A stretch of DNA of 64,000 nucleotides from Actinacidiphila sp. DG2A-62 (lineage in GTDB: Bacteria > Actinomycetota > Actinomycetes > Streptomycetales > Streptomycetaceae): the NCBI RefSeq assembly GCF_035825295.1, contig NZ_JAYMGI010000002.1, forward strand, positions 3,663,001-3,727,000, written 5' to 3'. Every line of letters begins with the position of its first letter. The stretch's first letter is position 1. Of this stretch, positions 59,656 through 64,000 are shown one piece after another. A program made the position numbers and the translations under genes. The notes under the pieces are model-generated. The model had not been told where the DNA came from and did no database searches. It saw nothing but the letters and a program-made list of their open reading frames with translations.

Positions 59656-60195
59656 TCATTCCTCCCGGTGGGCCTGGCGGCGGTGGGTGTCCCGGCCGCG
59701 CTCGGTGGTGAACTCCCGGGTGCACTCGGGACAGGGGAAGACGCCCTCGGGTGCGTCGTCGCGCGGCCCGTCGTCGCCAACCGGCACCGGCCCGTCGTTG
59801 TGGGCGGCGTTGGCCGTGGCGACGTCTGTCGCCACCAGGGCGGCGGTCATCGCCGCCTGGACCGTCGCGGGCGACGTCGCGGACACCATCGCCGGAGCGT
59901 CCGCCTCCGGGCTTCCTGGGGCCGGGGTGAGTCCGGCCGGGGTGGCGACGCCCAACAGATCCGGCGCGCCCGGCCCGGGGCGGCCGTGGGCGGCGTCTTC
60001 GACCGGCGAGACGTACCGGTGCCCGTCGACCAGGGCGCCGATCAGGACCTGTTCGGGCACGTCGGTGAACAGGTGCGGAGGGACGGCGAACTCGGTCGGC
60101 GACAGGGTGCGGATCTTCGGGCGTTGGGCGACGGCCCAACCGGCGAAGGCGCGGCGCTGACTCGGCGTGGGCTCGACGCGGATGAACTCGTTCAT
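59656..60195 (-). CDS. Phage protein with C-terminal C2H2 zinc finger
   Basis: ATG 60195 overlaps the preceding stop (ATGA). The 179-residue protein has an N-terminal segment common to small capsid-associated proteins (MNEFIRVEPTPSQRRAFAGW ... LSPTEFAVPPHLFTDV), an Ala/Pro linker and a classical zinc finger at the end (FPCPECTREFTTERGRDTHR then RQAH; C-x2-C-x12-H-x4-H). Zinc fingers of this kind are unusual in phage structural regions. It could hold nucleic acid or link proteins. Confidence 0.65.
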   Translation of the reverse strand: MNEFIRVEPTPSQRRAFAGWAVAQRPKIRTLSPTEFAVPPHLFTDVPEQVLIGALVDGHRYVSPVEDAAHGRPGPGAPDLLGVATPAGLTPAPGSPEADAPAMVSATSPATVQAAMTAALVATDVATANAAHNDGPVPVGDDGPRDDAPEGVFPCPECTREFTTERGRDTHRRQAHREE

Positions 60196-61028
60196 GGGCA
60201 CACCTGGACTTGGATTGCGCAGACGGTGCAGGTGGTGCCGACGACGTACGTCCGCTCGGCGAGGACCCGCAGATCGTTGTTGCGGATATTGATGGCGGGT
60301 CCCCGGACGTCGGGGACGACGTCGACGGGGCTGCGGCGGATCTCGACCGGGCCGGAGATGTAGACCCACGCCGAACCGGGCGCGGCAGGCATCCCGTCCG
60401 GGCCGGAGTTCATCGCGGAGTACCCGGCCCCGATCACCGCGCAGTTCCCGGCGAGGGTCCGCAGCCCGCCCGCCGGGGTCTCGCGCAGGATGTTGCAGCA
60501 GCCGAGGACGGCGGCCAGGCCGGCGGGGACGTGCAGGGTGCCGACGCCTCCGTACGTTTCGGCCAGACAGCCCTCCAACGCCGCGATACCGGACGCGACG
60601 TTGACCGGGCCGTCCGCGGGCGTCAGATCGATCGCGTTCGGGGCGAGGGTGTCGCGCCAGAACGCCGCCTCGACGGCCTGCTGTTCGCCCAGCTCCAGCG
60701 ACGCCAGCACGTGCTGGCGCGCCTCTTCGTACGACCAGCCCATGGCCGAGCACTCGGTGCCGGCGTAGATGGTGTGCGGCACGGCGTGCTCGACGTGGGG
60801 GCGGCAGAACTCCTTGACCGCCGGCGCGCCCGGTGACTCGTCACTGTCGGTGGTGCACGGGTCGACCCAGTCCTGTACCGGGCAGCACCCGAGCGCGAGC
60901 CATTCGACGCCGAGCATCTCGTGTGTGTCGGTGACGTCCTCGATCGTGGCGCATCCGCCGAGGAGGCCGTGCGGCAGCGGCTCGCCCGGGATGGCAGCGA
61001 CCGGCTTGCGCAATCCAGCGGGCGCCAT
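60192..61028 (-). CDS. Phage head structural protein, cysteine-rich
   Basis: ATG 61028 follows GGAGG with 8 bases. The 278-residue protein has HK97-like character: a long helix (YEEARQHVLASLELGEQQAV) and beta parts (TLHVPAGLAAVLGCC, WVYISGPVEIRRSPVDVV). It contains about 13 cysteines. It directly follows the major capsid gene, so it is probably a second head protein (minor capsid or vertex). No precise name can be given. Confidence 0.6.
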   Translation of the reverse strand: MAPAGLRKPVAAIPGEPLPHGLLGGCATIEDVTDTHEMLGVEWLALGCCPVQDWVDPCTTDSDESPGAPAVKEFCRPHVEHAVPHTIYAGTECSAMGWSYEEARQHVLASLELGEQQAVEAAFWRDTLAPNAIDLTPADGPVNVASGIAALEGCLAETYGGVGTLHVPAGLAAVLGCCNILRETPAGGLRTLAGNCAVIGAGYSAMNSGPDGMPAAPGSAWVYISGPVEIRRSPVDVVPDVRGPAINIRNNDLRVLAERTYVVGTTCTVCAIQVQVCP

Positions 61029-61055
61029 CGTGCCCACCTCCGTCCATGAGCAGGG

Positions 61056-61092
61056 GGCGGGCCCGGCTCCCCCTCAAGAGACCGGGCCCGCC
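61056..61092 (-). terminator. Strong hairpin after the capsid gene
   Basis: GGCGGGCCCGG and CCGGGCCCGCC form a perfect 11-bp stem with a 15-base loop, 10 bases after the capsid stop. It may reduce transcription into the following genes or protect the capsid mRNA 3' end. Confidence 0.65.
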
Positions 61093-61101
61093 GTCGAGGG
61101 G

Positions 61102-62760
61102 TCAGGCGACCGGGCAGGCCGGGAGGGTCTGGGCGCCGGTCTCGCCGCTCGCGCAGACGGGGACGGTCACGATGCGGGTGTCGACACTGCGGTCCACGAG
61201 GGCGATGCATTCCTCTGAGAACAACGCTGTGTAATCATTTGTCTGGAACTTCGTGCTGTCGTGGATCGCGCCGAGGTTGACCTCTTCGCCGCGGCCGATC
61301 TGGAGCTGACCGGCCGGGTAGATGAGGAACTGGAGGGTGTCGGGCCACGTCGTGGCGGGGTTGGTGCCGCCGATGTCGGTCGGGACGGCCGGGCCGAGTC
61401 CGCGCGCCCACTGGGGCATGACGCCGATCTGGGCGAACAGGCTGATGATGTCGGCGGTGGACACCTCGTCCTGGGACACGCCGTTGCGGCGAGCCAGGTC
61501 GGCCAGGAAGAAGTTCTTCGCCCACCACGGGAAGACCACTTCCAGGCTGGTGCCGTCACACAGCGAGTGCCGCTCGATCATGTCGGCGCTCTGCAAGGCG
61601 ACCGCGCCGAACACCGCGGACAGCGCGGCGAACGTCGGGCCCATCGTGACCGGCGTCGCGCTGGCGACAGCCTGGGCGAACAGCTCCTGCTTGATGCGGA
61701 TCTCGTGCGCGACCATCGTGTTCCGCAAGTACCACGACACGAGCTCCGGGAAGAACCTCTGTGTGAGGATGCCCGCTTCGAGACAGACTCCGTGCGCGTC
61801 ACACCGGACCTCGGTCGGGTCGGGGCACGGGATCTTGTAACACGGCTTGGTCGCCCCGTTGATGTCGTCCGCTTCGGTGTGGACCCACGTCAGCGCGCCG
61901 ACGTCCAGCGACGGCGTCTTGAAGTACCGCAGGCCGCCGCGGGCGAGCTGGATCTCGGGGGCGTCCCACAGCAGATCCGGGCACGCCACGTCGACCAGGT
62001 CGTACACGGTTTCGGACGGCGCGCACCAGCCACCACTGGCCGCGAGGTCGCCCTTGGGCAGACGGCGCTGGTTCGCGGCGTGGAGCGCCACGGTGGTGCC
62101 CTCGGGGGCACTGGAGGAGTCGGTGACGATCAGCGCCCGGTCGAACGGGTGCTTGTAGCTGATCACCAACCCGGTGCCGCCGCCGGCTGTCTTGAGGCTG
62201 TTGGCGCGGCTGATGATGCCCGCGGTGATGTCCTCGAAGGCGAGCGAGGCACCGGGGGCGTAGCCGGGCACGTCGACCGCGGCGGTGATGACCGTGCCCG
62301 GGGCCGGGGGCTCGGGCAGGACGCGGGGCTGGCGGCGGCGGACGCCGGACAGGTCCAGGGCCGGGCGGCGCGCGAGCGAGGCGGTGGCGTCCGGCGCGGC
62401 TGGCGGGGCCGGGTCCGCCGGCGGGGCCGGGTCGGCGGGCGGCGTGCCGGCCGGGTCGGTGTCCGCCGCTGCCGGGTCCGGGTCGTCCGTCTCGGTGGTC
62501 GCCTCGCCGCCGCGGACCTGGGCGGCCAGGGCGTCGATCTCGGAAGCGGCCTGCTGGGCTGCCTCCTGGCGCGCGTTCTGCTCGGTGCGGATCTGCTCGA
62601 CCGCGGCGGCCAGCGCCCGCAGGCGGGTCATGTCGTCGCCGGTGACGACGGACGACGTCGACCGGGCGTCGAATGCGGCCACGGCCCCGTCGAGGGCTTC
62701 CGCGAGGTCGTCGTCCGTAAGCGCGGTGAGATCCTCCGGGATCTCGAACTCTTCAGCCAT
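61102..62760 (-). CDS. Major capsid protein with N-terminal scaffold-like delta domain
   Basis: ATG 62760 follows AGGAGA. The 552-residue protein has an N-terminal acidic coiled-coil part (about 1-90: LTALTDDDLAEALDGAVAAF ... EIDALAAQV), a Pro/Asp-rich linker and a capsid core of about 400 residues. Core landmarks are the ITAGIISRANSL stretch and VVFPWWAKNFFLADLARRNG, matching HK97-fold actinophage capsids with fused scaffold. It contains about 10 cysteines. Leader copy 7 is 32 bases upstream. Confidence 0.8.
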   Translation of the reverse strand: MAEEFEIPEDLTALTDDDLAEALDGAVAAFDARSTSSVVTGDDMTRLRALAAAVEQIRTEQNARQEAAQQAASEIDALAAQVRGGEATTETDDPDPAAADTDPAGTPPADPAPPADPAPPAAPDATASLARRPALDLSGVRRRQPRVLPEPPAPGTVITAAVDVPGYAPGASLAFEDITAGIISRANSLKTAGGGTGLVISYKHPFDRALIVTDSSSAPEGTTVALHAANQRRLPKGDLAASGGWCAPSETVYDLVDVACPDLLWDAPEIQLARGGLRYFKTPSLDVGALTWVHTEADDINGATKPCYKIPCPDPTEVRCDAHGVCLEAGILTQRFFPELVSWYLRNTMVAHEIRIKQELFAQAVASATPVTMGPTFAALSAVFGAVALQSADMIERHSLCDGTSLEVVFPWWAKNFFLADLARRNGVSQDEVSTADIISLFAQIGVMPQWARGLGPAVPTDIGGTNPATTWPDTLQFLIYPAGQLQIGRGEEVNLGAIHDSTKFQTNDYTALFSEECIALVDRSVDTRIVTVPVCASGETGAQTLPACPVA

Positions 62761-62791
62761 AGGGCCGTGTCTCCTGAGTCGTTCTAGGAGA

Positions 62792-62809
62792 GCTCGGCCC
62801 AAAACCAGC
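62792..62809 (-). promoter_or_regulatory. Recurrent phage leader element, copy 7
   Basis: GCTGGTTTTGGGCCGAGC on the transcribed strand (one difference). TATGCT lies 15 bases upstream; GGCTGACG lies 14 bases before TATGCT, the same spacing as before TATTGT of copy 1. Confidence 0.8.
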
Positions 62810-62859
62810 AGCGCTATGCCGCCTAGCATAACCAGGCGGCACCGCGTCAGCCGTTGAAA

Positions 62860-63453
62860 CTAATGCCGGTCGTCGGTCAACCAGCCCCACGTTTTACCAG
62901 CGCTGATCTGGTAGACCGTTGACCCGCTCACGCCGAACCGGCGCGCGATCACCTCGCGCGGGACCTGGTCCCTCAGCAGCCGCCGGATCTCCTGCACCTC
63001 CGGCTCCTTCAGCTTGTGCATTCCGCTGCGCTCGCCGCGAGTGCTCCGCCCCGCCGTGACCATGTCGGCGATGTTCCGGCCGTTGTCGCCGAGGTAGAGG
63101 TGCCGGAGGTTGATGCACCCCTCCTCGCCCCGGTGGCAGGTGTGCAACACGTGCGCCTCGCCCGGGTCGCCGTTGGCGAGAATCCACACGGCGCGCGAGG
63201 CCAGCATCAGCGTGCCGTCCAGCTTGGCGACGGGGCGGGTACTCCCTCGCGTGGCGAGGATGATGCACTCGTTGGTCGTTGCCGCCCCGGCGGCCCGGAG
63301 TTCCGCGATCAGTTCGCCCTTGCCGCGCGTCGCGGTCGTGAGCGGGTCACCGTGGCGCAGGAACCGGGCGTAGTGCTTCTGGCACCAGCCGCGCATCCGG
63401 GCCGGTTTGCACGGGCCGTCCGTCTCCGCCAAGGCGCACGTACGCTTGCTCAT
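62860..63453 (-). CDS. HNH endonuclease (homing-type)
   Basis: ATG 63453 follows GGGAG. The 197-residue protein has an N-terminal Cys/His part (CALAETDGPCKPARMRGWCQ then KHYARFLRHG), an HNH core (HVLHTCHRGEEGCINLRHLY then LGDNGRNIADM) and a C-terminal HTH (VPREVIARRFGVSGSTVYQI). This is the layout of free-standing HNH homing endonucleases of actinophages. It lies directly upstream of the capsid gene, a usual home for such genes. Confidence 0.8.
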   Translation of the reverse strand: MSKRTCALAETDGPCKPARMRGWCQKHYARFLRHGDPLTTATRGKGELIAELRAAGAATTNECIILATRGSTRPVAKLDGTLMLASRAVWILANGDPGEAHVLHTCHRGEEGCINLRHLYLGDNGRNIADMVTAGRSTRGERSGMHKLKEPEVQEIRRLLRDQVPREVIARRFGVSGSTVYQISAGKTWGWLTDDRH

Positions 63454-63561
63454 GTCGACTCCCAATCAGTCGGCTTTCCCCCGCGCCGGTAGCCGCCGAC
63501 GCGGGGGATTCGTTTGCCCGATTCTACCCGTTTGTGCAGGTCACAGGGCAGGCCGGGCGGG

Positions 63562-63756
63562 TCAGGCCGGGGTGGTGGTCGGCTCGTCGGTCTTCGCAGT
63601 GGAGGTGGCCGCGCCCTTCTCCCGGACGGTGCCGCCTTCGTACCGCCGGGCCACGCCGTCCGCGCTCGGCTTCGACGCGCTGGTGTACACCACCTTGCCG
63701 GCGGCGTTGACGACCTCGTACATCTTGCGGTTCTTGTTGCCGCAGTTGCATCCCAT
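63562..63756 (-). CDS. Small phage protein with N-terminal CxC
   Basis: ATG 63756 begins MGCNCGNKNRKMYEVVNAAG and continues KVVYTSASKPSADGV; 64 residues. Small proteins of this type lie near the capsid gene in actinophages. The CxC near the start again shows the cysteine-rich style. Function unknown. Confidence 0.65.
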   Translation of the reverse strand: MGCNCGNKNRKMYEVVNAAGKVVYTSASKPSADGVARRYEGGTVREKGAATSTAKTDEPTTTPA

Positions 63757-63757
63757 G

Positions 63758-64000
63758 TCAGTGACCTCCGTTGACTGTTGCCGCCAAGCTGGCGGCGAGT
63801 TCGGCTCGCGCGGGGGCGAGCTGGTGGGAGAGCCGTTCGATCTCGGCTCGGGCAGAGGCGCGGTCGCTCATGCGCTGTTCGAGGGCGTCGGCCAGGGCGT
63901 CGAGCAGGTGGGGGTCGGCCAGAGCGGCGGCGGCGACGGCCGGGCGGTCGCCGGGCGCCAGGTCGCCCCGGCCGGACGCGTTGTCCGGGTATCCGGGCGG
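63758..64000 (-). CDS. C-terminal end of an unknown phage protein (partial)
   Basis: The minus-strand frame enters at the right edge and ends at TGA 63760-63758, one base before the next start codon. The 80 visible residues end in a charged helix (LADALEQRMSDRASARAEIE). By position it is upstream of the capsid gene, so it may be the end of a portal, protease or scaffold protein; nothing in the fragment decides. Confidence 0.6.
   Translation of the reverse strand, partial: PPGYPDNASGRGDLAPGDRPAVAAAALADPHLLDALADALEQRMSDRASARAEIERLSHQLAPARAELAASLAATVNGGH

Noticed and set aside
61261..62787. A 508-codon plus-strand frame antisense to the capsid gene
   Set aside because: No start signal or fold, and the opposite strand encodes a credible capsid protein.

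Overview
The window looks like the chromosome of a Streptomyces-type actinomycete: very high GC, GTG/TTG starts with GGAGG ribosome sites, overlapping ATGA/GTGA gene junctions, and typical Streptomyces gene families. It falls into a host part (1 to about 19.2 kb) and an acquired part (about 19.3 kb to the right edge), which ends in a large prophage or prophage-like block. Assignments come from reading the sequence alone; no database search was run.

Host part. A TAT-exported metallophosphoesterase (cut by the left edge) and a HEAT-like protein come first. Next is a signalling locus of about 9 kb: an FHA protein and a membrane Ser/Thr kinase on the minus strand, and divergently an SPFH-like protein, a PP2C-like phosphatase, a second kinase, a VWA protein, a Gly-rich protein and a zinc-ribbon membrane protein, mostly with 4-base overlaps. 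A 25-bp direct repeat lies in the divergent intergenic region. Then come a Mop/TOBE molybdate-binding-type protein, an aldo/keto reductase, an FAD monooxygenase under an operator-rich promoter, tRNA-Glu(TTC), a small zincin, a Ser/Pro-rich lipoprotein, a DEAD-box RNA helicase with a long leader, and tRNA-Lys(TTT).

Accessory part, 19.7-26.4 kb. Small regulators and membrane proteins occur here: a NUDIX hydrolase, an RsbW-like ATPase, two HTH proteins (one with a TPR-type tail) and several unknowns. No integrase is visible, and tRNA-Lys is only a candidate attachment site.

Phage part, 26.5-64 kb. Almost all genes are on the minus strand, so transcription runs right to left: an unknown C-terminus, HNH endonuclease, major capsid protein, a head protein, a zinc-finger protein, a huge modular Cys-rich protein and related adhesin/fibre genes, major tail protein, a Stealth-like transferase, head-tail connectors, tail assembly chaperone G/GT, tape measure, tail tip, Gly-rich adhesin, fibre, endolysin and holin candidate. 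Three AT-richer islets (about 30.3-32.7, 40-43.8 and 47.1-48.1 kb) carry non-virion genes. An 18-base element recurs seven times, always 23-32 bases upstream of a phage start codon and in the same orientation. The virion proteins are unusually rich in cysteine. At least four genes (PP2C, FAD monooxygenase, tape measure, duplicated connector) look one base short in a G/C run, which suggests base-call deletions in the assembly unless the shifts are real.
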